A stretch of 64,000 nucleotides of DNA from Sphingomonas sp. Leaf21 (GTDB taxonomy: Bacteria > Pseudomonadota > Alphaproteobacteria > Sphingomonadales > Sphingomonadaceae), in contig NZ_CAKASM010000005.1 in the NCBI RefSeq assembly GCF_916858675.1, forward strand, positions 124,001 through 188,000, read 5' to 3'. The position numbers were made by a program, and so were the translations under genes. Each line of letters opens with the position of its first letter. Within the stretch, counting starts at the first letter, position 1. Shown here piece by piece: positions 9,069 through 17,766 of this stretch. A model generated the notes under the pieces. It did not search any database. It was not told where the DNA came from and worked only from the letters and a program-made list of their open reading frames with translations.

Positions 9069-10057
9069 GCCCCGGTCCCCGCATCCGACAGCCGCTGGGG
9101 ATCGCCGCGCAATTCGGGCGGGACATTGGCGTCGAACCACTCGGCGACGGGCGCCAGCACCGGCTGCGACAGGTCCCGCTCCAGATAGGCCCAGACGCGC
9201 GGACACAGGGCGGCATAGCGCGGCTTGCCGTCGCGCTTCCACAAGCGGGTGAAGATGCCCAGGATCTTGGCGTTCCGCTGCGCACCCAGCACATGATAGG
9301 CGTTCAGGAACGCATCGCCCTCGCCCGTGGTGCGGAGATAGCGGTCGAGCATCGCCTCCTCGATCGAGGGTTCGACATCGCGGCGCGCGTCCTGGAGCAG
9401 CGAAACGAGGTCATAGGCGGGATGCCCCGCCAGCGCGTCCTGGAAGTCGAGCAGGCCCAGCGTGCGCTTCGGCCCGACGAGCATCAGATTCTCGACATGA
9501 TAGTCGCGCAGCACCGTGACCGGTGTGTCCGTCAGCGTATGCGCGAACACCCGCTCCCAGGCGGCACGATACCCCTGGACGTCGACATCGAGGCCGAGCG
9601 CCGGGCAATACCATTCGGGGAACAGTCCCGCCTCCCGGTGAAGCACGGCTTCGTCATAGGGGGCGAGATTCTCGGGCGCGTGGCGGCGCAGTTCGGCCAG
9701 CAGGTCGACGGCATCGCTATAGAGCCTGACCGTCGCATCGGGATCGGCCTCGATCGCCTCGCGCATCCGGTCGTCGCCGAAATCCTCGATCAGGACCAGG
9801 CCGCGCACCTCGTCCGCGCCCAGGATCGCTGGCGCGGCGAACCCGCGCCCGACCAGCCAGCGCGCGATCGCGATGAACGGCCGCGGATCCTCGTGCGGCG
9901 GCGGCGCGTCCATCAGCACCGCGCGGCGCATACCCAGCGTCACCCGGAAATAGCGGCGGAACGAGGCATCACCGGCGAGCGGCGCGATCACCGCCCCGTC
10001 CCATCCCAGCGTCGTCAGAAAGGCGGGCGCATCCGCCGGAGGGGTCATATCGGCCAT
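9065..10057 (-). CDS. amgK: N-acetylmuramate/N-acetylglucosamine kinase AmgK
   Basis: An aminoglycoside-phosphotransferase-fold sugar kinase of 330 residues, expected to phosphorylate MurNAc (and GlcNAc) at the anomeric position for MurU. The N-lobe has AGDASFRRYFRV and the Lys-equivalent strand RRAVLMDAPP. The catalytic loop reads LRDYHVENLML (the family HxD.xxxN variant), followed by LGLLDFQDALAGHPAYDL with the metal-binding Asp. The start MADMTPP is preceded by GGGA about 8 bp upstream and overlaps tsaE by 13 bp. A second ATG three codons later sits exactly at an ATGA overlap and is equally possible. It forms a pair with murU. Confidence 0.88.
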   Translation of the reverse strand: MADMTPPADAPAFLTTLGWDGAVIAPLAGDASFRRYFRVTLGMRRAVLMDAPPPHEDPRPFIAIARWLVGRGFAAPAILGADEVRGLVLIEDFGDDRMREAIEADPDATVRLYSDAVDLLAELRRHAPENLAPYDEAVLHREAGLFPEWYCPALGLDVDVQGYRAAWERVFAHTLTDTPVTVLRDYHVENLMLVGPKRTLGLLDFQDALAGHPAYDLVSLLQDARRDVEPSIEEAMLDRYLRTTGEGDAFLNAYHVLGAQRNAKILGIFTRLWKRDGKPRYAALCPRVWAYLERDLSQPVLAPVAEWFDANVPPELRGDPQRLSDAGTGA

Positions 10058-10491
10058 CGGTTTTCCCAGCCCGAGGGCATCTTCGCTGTCAAGACGCGTC
10101 CGCCCGCCGGGTCTATTTCCAGCGTCAGCGCAAGCGCCTGTGGCCAGGCATCCGGCCCCGCCCGGTCGGGCCATTCGACGATCAGCGCCGAGTCCCACAG
10201 CGCCTCTTCGAGCCCCAGTTCCTCCATCTGCTCCGGCCCGTCGAGGCGGTAGAGGTCGACATGGAGAACCGGGATCGCCGTCTCCGGCGGCGCATAGGGC
10301 TGGACGATCGCGAAGCTGGGGCTCGGCGCCTCGCCGGGCAGGCCGAGCGCGGCGAGCAATCCGCGCGCCAGGCTGGTCTTGCCCGCGCCCAGCGTGCCGG
10401 TCAGCGTCACCACGTCGCCGGGGCGCAGAAGCGCCGCCAGCCGCCGTCCGAAATCCTCGGTCGCGGCGGCATCGGCCAGCCGGATCGTCAT
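10045..10491 (-). CDS. tsaE: tRNA threonylcarbamoyladenosine biosynthesis ATPase TsaE
   Basis: A 148-residue P-loop protein needed with TsaB and TsaD for the t6A37 modification of ANN-decoding tRNAs. Walker A is GTLGAGKTS at ~res 32-40. The family block SPSFAIVQPY follows, then HVDLYRLDGPEQMEELGLEE with the acidic switch residues, and IVEWPDR near residue 110. Length is normal. It starts at an ATGA overlap with the stop of divL and overlaps amgK at its other end, so it is translationally coupled on both sides. The position between divL and amgK is, as I recall, kept across many alphaproteobacteria. Confidence 0.96.
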   Translation of the reverse strand: MTIRLADAAATEDFGRRLAALLRPGDVVTLTGTLGAGKTSLARGLLAALGLPGEAPSPSFAIVQPYAPPETAIPVLHVDLYRLDGPEQMEELGLEEALWDSALIVEWPDRAGPDAWPQALALTLEIDPAGGRVLTAKMPSGWENRWPI

Positions 10492-12860
10492 GACTTTTCC
10501 TTTTCGGTGACCCGGCGGGGCAGCTCGACCGTCACCAGCGTCCCCTCACCCGGCTCGGACATGAGCGTGACGGTGCCGCCATGCGCCTCGACGAACTGGC
10601 GCGCCAGCGGCAGGCCCAGGCCCAGCGCGCGCTCGCCCGTCGCCTTGATACCCGGCTCCGCGAACCGGTCGAAGGCCCGCGCGACGGCCTGTGCATCCAT
10701 GCCCTGGCCGTCGTCGGACACCACGATCCGCGCGCGCGCCGAATCGCCGTCGGCATGAAGCAGGATGCGCCCGCCCTCGCCCGTATGCTCGACGGCGTGG
10801 CGGAGCAGATGCTCGATCGTTTCCTGCAGGCGTCGCCGGTCGCCGGTGATCCGCCCGAGCGAGCGGTGGATCTCGACCGCGAAGTCCAGCTTGCGCCGCC
10901 CCGCGATCGGCCGGATCGTATCCGCCGCGGCGCGCGCGACACGGGCCAGCTCGACATCCTCGCGCGCGATTTCGGCATCCGCCTGGTGCCGGGTGAGGTC
11001 CAGGACGTCATCGACCAGCAGCCCCAGCCGCTCGGTCGATTCGAGGATCGCCTCGACATAGCTCGTCGCCGTCTCCGGCAGCGGCCCCGCGAAACCGCCG
11101 TGCAGCATCTCGGCGAAGCCGCTGATCGAGGTCAGCGGCGTGCGCAGTTCGTAGCTCATATTGGCGACGAACGCGGTCTTGACCTTGTTCGCCGTCTCCA
11201 GCGCGTCGGCGCGATCGCGCAACGCCTGCTCCGCCCGTCGGCTGTCGGTGATGTCGAGCAGGGTGAAGAGCGCATTGCCATCGGGCAGCGGCACCCCCGC
11301 GAACTCGAAATGACGGCCATCGGCGAATGCCACGCGCCCACCGCGCTGCTGCCGCTCCATGGTCGCCGAACGGACCAGGTCGACGATCAGCCCCGAGCGA
11401 CCCGGCGTCGCCAGCCGCTCGGCGACCCGGTCGGCAAAGGCATCGACGCGCGGATGGCTGGTGAGGAAATCCTCCTCCAGCCCCCAAAGCGCGCGGAAGC
11501 GGTTGTTCCACAACTGCAACCGGCCATCGGCGGCGAAGACGCCCAGCGCCTCGAACAGATTGTCGAAGGTCGCGGTCCGCACCCGCAGCAGCGTGTCGCG
11601 CGCGGAGGCGAGCTGCACCTCCTCGGTCCGGTCCTCGAAGATCAGGAGGAGCCCGCCGTCGGGCAGGGGTTGCGCCACGACGCGCAGATGGATGCCGCCG
11701 GGCAAGTGCCACTGCTCCTCGATCCCGCCACTCGCCTGGCGGAACCAGCCGACCCGTTCCGCCTTCCAGCCGGGGAAGTCGCGCACCTCGGGGCTGCGAT
11801 TGGCCTCGCGCATCCGTTCCAGGACACGATCGAATTCGGGCTGGTCGGCGAGCCACTCGGCCTTCATCGCGAACATGCGGCGGAAGGGCTGGTTGCAGAA
11901 GACGAGCCCCCGGTCGGGCCCGAAATGCGCGACCGCCGCAGACAGCCGGTCGAGCATCGCGCGCTGCGCCTCGGCGAAGCGCTTGGCCCCGGCGCGCGAC
12001 TGTTCCAGATCCTCGATATCGACCGCGAAGCCCGCAATCCCGCCGGTCGGCAGCGGCACGTCGAAGATGCGCAGCGCGCGGCGCGCGCCGTTGATCGTGG
12101 CGGGGAGAACCTGTTCATGCGGGCGCTTCTGGTCACGCGCCGCCGCCGCGCCCGCCAGCGGACCGCCCCGCCCCGACCCCTCGACCAGTTCCAGGCCACG
12201 CCCCACCACATCGGCGGCGTCGCGCCCCTCGACCGCGTCGACATAGGCGGTGTTGACCATGGCGAGCCGCAAATCGCTGCCGCGATACCACATGGGCAGC
12301 GGCGCCGCCTCGATCAGGCCGGTCAGCGCCTGGAAGGCGTCGCCCAGCCGCCGTGCTTCGGCGTCGAGATGCGCGATCTCGTCCTGCGCCTCGGTCATGT
12401 CGAAGACCCAGATGACGACCGCGCCCGCCGCGCCGTGATCGGCGGGTGCGCGCGCGCCGTCGAACAGCAAAGTGCGCTGCGATTCCTGCGGCCGGACGAT
12501 GCGGCGGAACCGGCGGCCGGTCTTCTGCGCGGCGTTCAGGTCGTCGGCCAGCAGGCGGACATCCTCGGCGGTAAGCCCGGTGTCGTCCGCGGACATTTCC
12601 CCGACGAAGCGCGCGACCTCGACCAGTCCCAGCCAGTCCGCCAGCCGACGCGGCATGTCGATCCGACCGTCGCTACGGACCAGCATCGCCTGGGCGGGCC
12701 CGGCGCGCAGCAGTGCGTCGAGCCGGTCGCGCTCCACCCGCACCGCCACGGCGTCGGCCCGCGCGCGGATGCCCAGGAACATCAGGACCATCCCGATCAG
12801 GATCAGCGCGAACGCCCCCGCGCCGAGCAGCGCAGCCTCGACGCTACCGAGCGTGATCAT
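10488..12860 (-). CDS. divL: DivL-type PAS sensor kinase with Tyr in place of the phospho-His
   Basis: A 790-residue membrane-anchored PAS kinase. One transmembrane helix spans residues ~8-30. Several PAS-like domains cover ~60-550, including FAVDIEDLEQ and LWNNRFRALWGLEEDF. The dimerisation helix reads NMSYELRTPLTSISGF. The residue that should be His is Tyr570 (codon 11151-11153). This substitution defines DivL of Caulobacter, which controls CckA-CtrA and binds DivK. The ATPase domain keeps an N-box (RHAVEHTGEGG), G1 (VSDDGQGMD) and G2 (LGLGLPLARQF). The start chosen is the ATG at the TM helix; a TTG 18 bp upstream has no ribosome binding site. An ATGA overlap with tsaE and the downstream amgK-murU-addBA order support the call. 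Confidence 0.85.
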   Translation of the reverse strand: MITLGSVEAALLGAGAFALILIGMVLMFLGIRARADAVAVRVERDRLDALLRAGPAQAMLVRSDGRIDMPRRLADWLGLVEVARFVGEMSADDTGLTAEDVRLLADDLNAAQKTGRRFRRIVRPQESQRTLLFDGARAPADHGAAGAVVIWVFDMTEAQDEIAHLDAEARRLGDAFQALTGLIEAAPLPMWYRGSDLRLAMVNTAYVDAVEGRDAADVVGRGLELVEGSGRGGPLAGAAAARDQKRPHEQVLPATINGARRALRIFDVPLPTGGIAGFAVDIEDLEQSRAGAKRFAEAQRAMLDRLSAAVAHFGPDRGLVFCNQPFRRMFAMKAEWLADQPEFDRVLERMREANRSPEVRDFPGWKAERVGWFRQASGGIEEQWHLPGGIHLRVVAQPLPDGGLLLIFEDRTEEVQLASARDTLLRVRTATFDNLFEALGVFAADGRLQLWNNRFRALWGLEEDFLTSHPRVDAFADRVAERLATPGRSGLIVDLVRSATMERQQRGGRVAFADGRHFEFAGVPLPDGNALFTLLDITDSRRAEQALRDRADALETANKVKTAFVANMSYELRTPLTSISGFAEMLHGGFAGPLPETATSYVEAILESTERLGLLVDDVLDLTRHQADAEIAREDVELARVARAAADTIRPIAGRRKLDFAVEIHRSLGRITGDRRRLQETIEHLLRHAVEHTGEGGRILLHADGDSARARIVVSDDGQGMDAQAVARAFDRFAEPGIKATGERALGLGLPLARQFVEAHGGTVTLMSEPGEGTLVTVELPRRVTEKEKS

Positions 12861-12959
12861 CCGTGACGGGCAAGGCAAGGAGGCTGCATCGCCCTATCCC
12901 TAGCGCGATCCGGGTCCCCTGCGCCATATCGAACAGCGGCATTATGCCGAGCGCCCACG

Positions 12960-12990
12960 AAAAAGGGGGGCGCCCCTTCGGACACCCCCC
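12960..12990 (-). terminator. Rho-independent terminator of ahcY
   Basis: On the minus strand an 11-bp stem (GGGGGGTGTCC pairing with GGGCGCCCCCC through G-U wobbles) closes a 4-base loop and is followed by five T. It begins about 36 bp after the ahcY stop, so it is placed to end the ahcY transcript. Confidence 0.85.
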
Positions 12991-13026
12991 TTCCCAATCC
13001 GGCCGGGTCGAAACCCGGTCGTCGCA

Positions 13027-14445
13027 TCAGTAGCGATAATGATCCGGCTTGAACGGACCTTCGACCGGCACGCCGATATAGGCGGCCTGCTTCTCCGACA
13101 GCTTCGAGAGCTGGACACCCAGCTTTTCGAGGTGGAGCGCGGCGACCTTCTCGTCCAGATGCTTCGGCAGAACGTAGACTTCGTTCTTGTAGTTCTCGCC
13201 CTTGGTCCACAGCTCGATCTGGGCGAGCGTCTGGTTGGTGAACGAGGCCGACATGACGAACGACGGGTGGCCGGTGGCGCAGCCCAGGTTCACCAGGCGG
13301 CCCTTGGCCAGCACGATGATCTGCTTGCCGTCCGGGAACTCGACCAGGTCGGTGCCCGGCTTCACTTCGGTCCACTTGTAGTTCGACAGCGCCGCGATCT
13401 GGATCTCGCTATCGAAGTGGCCGATGTTGCAGACGATCGACATCGGCTTCATCGCCTTCATGTGATCGGCGGTGATGACGTCGGCATTGCCGGTGGCGGT
13501 CACGAAGATGTCGGCGCGCTTCACGGCCTCATCCATCGTCACGACCTCGAAGCCCTCCATCGCCGCCTGCAGCGCGCAGATCGGGTCGATCTCGGTCACG
13601 AGCACGCGGGCGCCGCCGTTGCGGAGCGATTGGGCCGAGCCCTTGCCCACGTCGCCGAAACCGGCGACCGCGGCGACCTTGCCGGCCAGCATGACGTCGG
13701 TGGCGCGACGGATCGCGTCGACCAGCGACTCCTTGCAGCCGTACAGATTGTCGAATTTCGACTTGGTCACCGAGTCGTTGACGTTGATCGCCGGGAAGGG
13801 CAGCTCGCCCTTCTTGGCGATCTCGTACAGGCGGTGAACGCCCGTGGTCGTCTCTTCCGACACGCCCTTCAGGTTCTTGACGGTCTCGGTCAGATAGCCC
13901 GGGAACTTGGCGATGAACGCCTTGACCGAACGCTGGAACTCGACTTCCTCTTCATTCTCGGGCTCGGCGAAGGTCGCACCGGCTTCGAGCTTGGCGCCCC
14001 ACAGCGCGAACATGGTCGCGTCGCCGCCATCGTCGAGGATGATGTTGGCGGTCTGGCCGGTCGTGCCCGCACCCCAGTTGAAGATGTCGCCGACATAGTC
14101 CCAATATTCGGCCAGCGTCTCGCCCTTCACGGCGAAGACCGGGATACCGGCGGCGGCGATCGCGGCGGCGGCATGGTCCTGGGTCGAATAGATGTTGCAC
14201 GTCGCCCAGCGGACGTCGGCGCCGAGCGCGGTCAGCGTCTCGATCAGCACGGCGGTCTGGATCGTCATGTGCAGCGAACCGGTGATGCGCGCGCCCTTGA
14301 GCGGCTGCGATGCGCCGAATTCTTCGCGCAGGGCCATCAGGCCGGGCATCTCGGTCTCGGCGATCTTGATCTCGGCGCGGCCGAAATCAGCGAGGCCGAT
14401 ATCCTTGATGACATAATCGTTCTTGGTGGCGGCAGTCGTGGACAC
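13027..14445 (-). CDS. ahcY: Adenosylhomocysteinase (S-adenosyl-L-homocysteine hydrolase)
   Basis: A 472-residue cytosolic enzyme that splits S-adenosylhomocysteine to adenosine and homocysteine, clearing the inhibitor of all SAM-dependent methyltransferases. Visible family blocks are [16 protein letters not shown], the CNIYSTQDH substrate loop, the catalytic Lys/Asp segment [16 protein letters not shown], the NAD fold [13 protein letters not shown], and GHFDSEI. The C-terminal tail KPDHYRY reaches the neighbouring subunit's NAD site in this tetramer. Length is that of the proteobacterial form with the ~40-residue insert. It stands as a single gene with its own terminator behind it and an AT-rich palindrome in front. 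Confidence 0.98.
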   Translation of the reverse strand: MSTTAATKNDYVIKDIGLADFGRAEIKIAETEMPGLMALREEFGASQPLKGARITGSLHMTIQTAVLIETLTALGADVRWATCNIYSTQDHAAAAIAAAGIPVFAVKGETLAEYWDYVGDIFNWGAGTTGQTANIILDDGGDATMFALWGAKLEAGATFAEPENEEEVEFQRSVKAFIAKFPGYLTETVKNLKGVSEETTTGVHRLYEIAKKGELPFPAINVNDSVTKSKFDNLYGCKESLVDAIRRATDVMLAGKVAAVAGFGDVGKGSAQSLRNGGARVLVTEIDPICALQAAMEGFEVVTMDEAVKRADIFVTATGNADVITADHMKAMKPMSIVCNIGHFDSEIQIAALSNYKWTEVKPGTDLVEFPDGKQIIVLAKGRLVNLGCATGHPSFVMSASFTNQTLAQIELWTKGENYKNEVYVLPKHLDEKVAALHLEKLGVQLSKLSEKQAAYIGVPVEGPFKPDHYRY

Positions 14446-14537
14446 GACGAAACTCCGTGCAAAATGGGGCCGACCAAGACGTGAGGCACGCCGATCGGCA
14501 CGGCAGCCGCCTTAGCGACGATCGAAGCCGGGATCAA

Positions 14538-14557
14538 ATATAAAGATATCTTTATAT
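14538..14557. promoter_or_regulatory. Perfect 20-bp AT-rich palindrome, probable ahcY operator
   Basis: A perfect inverted repeat, half-site ATATAAAGAT, centred about 100 bp before the ahcY ATG. It is an island of A/T in otherwise GC-rich DNA. On the minus strand it lies across a plausible promoter (TTCAAG, 16 bp, TATATT), as a repressor site would. The target and shape fit SahR, the ArsR-family regulator that senses S-adenosylhomocysteine and controls ahcY/met genes in proteobacteria. That assignment is inference from memory of the family; no regulator gene is in the window. Confidence 0.7.
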
Positions 14558-14601
14558 GCTTGAATGGGTCGTCAGCCGCGCTAGGCCTTCGGGATCGAGG
14601 C

Positions 14602-15168
14602 TCAGGCGGTCCCGCCGCCCGTGACCAGCTGGCGCGGATCCACCCCGGCAATGCCGAACGCCGCCTGCCAGCGGTCGTGCGCGTCGGTATCGTACAGGAT
14701 GGCGTCGTTCACCGGCACGTTGAACCAGCAACCCGGCTCGCGCAGCTCCTCCTCGAGCTGGCCCGCATCCCATCCGGCATAGCCCAGCGCGACGACCCAG
14801 CGTCCGGGGCCGCGCCCTTCGGCGATGGCGCGAAGCACGTCGATCGTGCTCGACAACACCCATTTGCCGCCGACCGCGACGCTGTCCTGCCCTTCCCAAT
14901 CCCTGGAATGCAGCACGAAGCCACGCCGGGGCTCGACCGGTCCACCGAAATGAACGGGCGCATCGGGCGCGTCGCCGTGCGGGATGTCGAACTGGTCGAG
15001 CAACGCATGGAAGCCGAGCCCCTCGATCGTCGCGCCCAGCCCGATACCCAGCGCGCCCCCTTCGTCATGGGCGCAGATCGCGATCACGGCATGATCGAAT
15101 CGGCGATCGGCCATGCCCGGCATGGCGAGCAGTAATTGGCCGGAGAGATAGGTCAGTTGATGCACCAC
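14602..15168 (-). CDS. YqgE/AlgH family protein
   Basis: About 188 residues of the YqgE/AlgH (DUF179) family, a widespread cytosolic fold without an agreed biochemical function; AlgH was linked to alginate regulation in Pseudomonas. The family start YLSGQLLLAMPGM is clear, followed by RRFDHAVIAICAHDEGGALG, PVHFGGPVEPRRGFVLH and the C-terminal GYAGWDAGQLEEEL..GCWF. The start is uncertain: two tandem GTG codons (GTGGTG) lie just before HQLTYLSGQ and agree with homologue length. An ATG 33 bp further upstream (MARCSGD) is an alternative. It is divergent from the peroxiredoxin gene. Confidence 0.9.
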   Translation of the reverse strand: MVHQLTYLSGQLLLAMPGMADRRFDHAVIAICAHDEGGALGIGLGATIEGLGFHALLDQFDIPHGDAPDAPVHFGGPVEPRRGFVLHSRDWEGQDSVAVGGKWVLSSTIDVLRAIAEGRGPGRWVVALGYAGWDAGQLEEELREPGCWFNVPVNDAILYDTDAHDRWQAAFGIAGVDPRQLVTGGGTA

Positions 15169-15287
15169 CCGACTATAGGGATCGCCGCTGCACCTCGCCA
15201 TAGCTTGAAATGCATCCCGCTTCCGCCGCATGAACGCGCAGGACAGGCCCGGCGCGGTGCCGGGCGGAATGCCCCAGGATCAACAGC

Positions 15288-15767
15288 ATGACGATCAAGG
15301 TCGGAGACCGCCTTCCCACCACCACCCTGGTCAAGGTGACGCCCGACGGCCCCGAGCAGGTGACGACGACCGATTTCTTCGCGGGCAAGCGCGTCGCGCT
15401 GTTCGCGGTGCCCGGCGCGTTCACGCCGACCTGCTCGGCCCAGCATCTGCCGGGCTTCATCGCGCAGGCCGACGCGCTGAAGGCCAAGGGCGTGGACGAG
15501 ATCGCCTGTACGGCGGTCAACGACGTGTTCGTCATGAAGGCCTGGGGACAGGTCAACTCGGCGACCGCGATCACCATGCTCGCGGACGGCAATGCCGACT
15601 TCACCAAGGCGGTCGGGCTGACCCTCGACGGATCGAAGTTCGGCATGGGAACGCGCAGCCAGCGCTACACGATGCTGGTCGATGACGGCGTCGTCGAGCA
15701 GTTGCTCGTCGAGGCACCCGGCGAATTCAAGCTCAGCTCGGCCGAACATCTCCTCTCGCTCCTCTGA
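15288..15767 (+). CDS. Peroxiredoxin (Prx5/AhpC-TSA type)
   Basis: A 159-residue cytosolic thiol peroxidase reducing H2O2 and alkyl hydroperoxides. The peroxidatic Cys is in PGAFTPTCSAQHLPGF (~res 49), with the catalytic Thr and Pro of PxxxT/SxxC in place. A second Cys (IACTAVND, ~res 73) may serve in resolution. The active-site Arg is in GTRSQRYTMLVDDG, typical of the Prx5 subfamily that uses glutaredoxin or thioredoxin. AGGA stands about 9 bp before the ATG. It is divergent from the YqgE gene with about 120 bp between them, which must hold both promoters. Confidence 0.94.
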   Translation: MTIKVGDRLPTTTLVKVTPDGPEQVTTTDFFAGKRVALFAVPGAFTPTCSAQHLPGFIAQADALKAKGVDEIACTAVNDVFVMKAWGQVNSATAITMLADGNADFTKAVGLTLDGSKFGMGTRSQRYTMLVDDGVVEQLLVEAPGEFKLSSAEHLLSLL

Positions 15768-15871
15768 TCCGACGAGCCGCGCCGAGGACCGGATCGCGGG
15801 CGGAACAGCGACGCTTTCCCATGCGTTTTTCGGATCATTCCCAAGGACGCATGAAGAGAGGAATCCCTGTC

Positions 15872-16090
15872 ATGACCACCTATGTTCCCCCCGAGAAGCA
15901 GGCTCCCGCGAAGAGCTTCGCCGAAAAGGCGCAAGGCGCGGCCAAGGCCGCTGGCGATACGGTGAAGGAGCATCCCTATGCCGCCGCCGGGATCGCGGCC
16001 GGCGTCGCCGCGGCGGTGGCGGGCGCGGCGTTCGGTGCGACCAAGCTGCGTGGCGGGTCGGACGACGAGAATTCGGCTCAGGGCGCCTGA
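15872..16090 (+). CDS. Small membrane-anchored protein, ElaB/YqjD-like C-terminus
   Basis: A 72-residue protein. The N-terminal half is polar and Ala/Lys-rich (KSFAEKAQGAAKAAGDTVKEH). The C-terminal half is one Ala/Gly-rich transmembrane helix, AAGIAAGVAAAVAGAAFGA (~res 39-57), followed by a short acidic tail. The junction VKEHPYAAAGIAAGV resembles the V.E.P....GIAAGVG anchor of ElaB/YqjD (DUF883) proteins, tail-anchored ribosome-binding stress proteins in E. coli. The call is by motif only. The start is the third in-frame ATG, chosen because AGAGAGGA precedes it at good spacing and the upstream codons look non-coding. Confidence 0.7.
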   Translation: MTTYVPPEKQAPAKSFAEKAQGAAKAAGDTVKEHPYAAAGIAAGVAAAVAGAAFGATKLRGGSDDENSAQGA

Positions 16091-16110
16091 TCGCGACGAC
16101 CGGGCCTGCC

Positions 16111-16135
16111 CCTCCCCAGGCACGGCCTGGGGAGG
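16111..16135. repeat. CCTCCCC/GGGGAGG hairpin (repeat type B)
   Basis: An 11-bp perfect stem (CCTCCCCAGGC) with a 3-base loop, 21 bp after the stop of the 72-residue membrane protein gene. It belongs to the same hairpin family seen at 18221-18355, 23587-23605, 25647-25666 and 32453-32562. No T-run follows. Confidence 0.65.
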
Positions 16136-16178
16136 AATGCGCGGGCGGCAGGGTCGATGGTCCAGCCCCTCACCCTCC

Positions 16179-16208
16179 GTTCAGCCTGAGGGACGTCGAA
16201 GGCCATGT
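16179..16208. repeat. Dispersed 30-bp conserved element (repeat type C), copy 2
   Basis: Same core (CCTGAG, then GTCGAAGGCCATGT) as the copies at 5301-5330 and 35467-35496. It lies in the gap upstream of the AMP nucleosidase gene, about 45 bp before its start codon. Confidence 0.7.
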
Positions 16209-16251
16209 CCCCCGTCTTGCCAGAACCACCGGCACGGCTTAGCTCTGGCCG

Positions 16252-17688
16252 ATGACTCAAGCCGCCCAGATCGTCGAGGAACTCGACCGACTTTACACCG
16301 CCTCCGTCCAACGTTTGAAGGACGCCCTGACCGCCTATCTCCGCGACGGCACCGTCCCGACGCTCGAGGCGCGCGCCCAGGGGTGTTTCGCTTATCCCGA
16401 GATACGCCTCGTCTATCGCGGCGAAGTGGGTCGCCCCACGCCGATGCGGTCGTTCGGACGGCTGGTGTCGCCCGGCGACTATCGGATCAGCGTCACCAAG
16501 CCAGCGCTGTTCAAGGACTATCTGGTCGAACAGCTCACCCTGCTGATCGAGGATTATGAGGTCTCGGTCGAGGCGATTCCGGGTCGCCAGGAGATCCCCT
16601 TTCCCTATGTCCTCGACCCCGGCCATGCGCTGAGCCTCGACACGGTGTCGGCGGCCGAGCTGGCGCGCTTCTTCCCCGCGACCGAGCTTGCCCATATCGG
16701 TGACGAGATCGCCGACGGGCTGTGGATGACCGCCGATGGCAACCGGCCGCTGGCGCTGTTCGACGGGTTGCGGACCGACTTCTCGCTCGCGCGGTTGCGC
16801 CACTATACCGGCACCCCGCCCGAGCATTGCCAGCGCTATGTGCTGTTCACCAACTATCACCGCTATGTCGACGAATTCGTCCGCTGGGGCGCGTCGCAGC
16901 TCGGCGAGGGATCGCGCTTCACCGCGCTGTCGGGCGCGGGCGGCGTCGTGATCGAGCGGCCCGAGGATGTCGACAAGATCGTCACCGACAGCGCGTGGCG
17001 GCGGCATCAGATGCCCGCCTATCATCTGGTCGCCAAGGACGGCACCGGCATCACGCTCGTCAACATCGGCGTCGGCCCGTCCAATGCCAAGACGATCTGC
17101 GATCATCTGGCGGTGATGCGGCCCGAGGCATGGCTGATGATCGGGCATTGCGGCGGGCTTCGTCCCAGCCAGCGGATCGGCGACTATGTGCTGGCACATG
17201 CCTATCTGCGCGACGATCATGTGCTGGACGACGTACTCCCCCCCGAAATCCCGGTGCCGGCCATCGCCGAGGTTCAGGTCGCGCTCGCCAAGGCGGCGGA
17301 GATCGTCTCCGGCCAATCGGGCGACGAGCTGAAGCGACGGCTCCGCACGGGTACGATCGTGACGACCGACGACCGCAACTGGGAGCTGCGCTATTCCAAG
17401 TCGGCGCTGCGCTTCTCGCTGAGCCGCGCGGTCGGCATCGACATGGAGTCGGCGACGATCGCGGCGCAGGGCTATCGCTTCCGCGTGCCCTATGGGACTT
17501 TGCTCTGCGTCTCGGACAAGCCGCTTCACGGCGAGCTGAAGCTGCCCGGCCAGGCCAATCGCTTCTACGAGCGCGCGATCAGCGAGCATATGCGGATCGG
17601 CATCGAAACCTGCGAACAACTGCGCCGCGAGGGCAACAAGCTGCACAGCCGCAAGCTGCGCGCGTTCAACGAGCCGCCGTTCCGCTGA
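16252..17688 (+). CDS. amn: AMP nucleosidase
   Basis: A 478-residue cytosolic enzyme that cleaves AMP to adenine and ribose 5-phosphate, controlling adenylate levels. The N-terminal AMP-nucleosidase domain (res ~1-170) includes FAYPEIRLVYRG and GRLVSPGDYRISVTKP. The C-terminal purine-phosphorylase-like domain has GVGPSNAKTICDHLAVMRPEA, IGHCGGLRPSQ, the ribose-site Glu in GIDMESATIAAQG, and CVSDKPLHGELK. Length matches Amn. It is flanked by two small membrane-anchored protein genes on the same strand. The gap before it holds a type B hairpin and a type C element. Confidence 0.95.
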   Translation: MTQAAQIVEELDRLYTASVQRLKDALTAYLRDGTVPTLEARAQGCFAYPEIRLVYRGEVGRPTPMRSFGRLVSPGDYRISVTKPALFKDYLVEQLTLLIEDYEVSVEAIPGRQEIPFPYVLDPGHALSLDTVSAAELARFFPATELAHIGDEIADGLWMTADGNRPLALFDGLRTDFSLARLRHYTGTPPEHCQRYVLFTNYHRYVDEFVRWGASQLGEGSRFTALSGAGGVVIERPEDVDKIVTDSAWRRHQMPAYHLVAKDGTGITLVNIGVGPSNAKTICDHLAVMRPEAWLMIGHCGGLRPSQRIGDYVLAHAYLRDDHVLDDVLPPEIPVPAIAEVQVALAKAAEIVSGQSGDELKRRLRTGTIVTTDDRNWELRYSKSALRFSLSRAVGIDMESATIAAQGYRFRVPYGTLLCVSDKPLHGELKLPGQANRFYERAISEHMRIGIETCEQLRREGNKLHSRKLRAFNEPPFR

Positions 17689-17766
17689 TCGGCGAAGAAA
17701 CCTCGCCAAAGAAACCGGTGGCGGGTGCAGGCGTTACGGTCACGAACCGAACAGGGATTTTTCGAG

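Noticed and set aside
10581..12866. A 761-codon open frame on the plus strand opposite divL
   Set aside because: Composition-driven shadow; the minus strand encodes a recognisable PAS kinase over the same stretch.
14446..14601. Possible SAH riboswitch in the ahcY leader
   Set aside because: The leader has small GC-rich hairpins but I could not trace the SAH riboswitch consensus; the 20-bp palindrome is the clearer signal.
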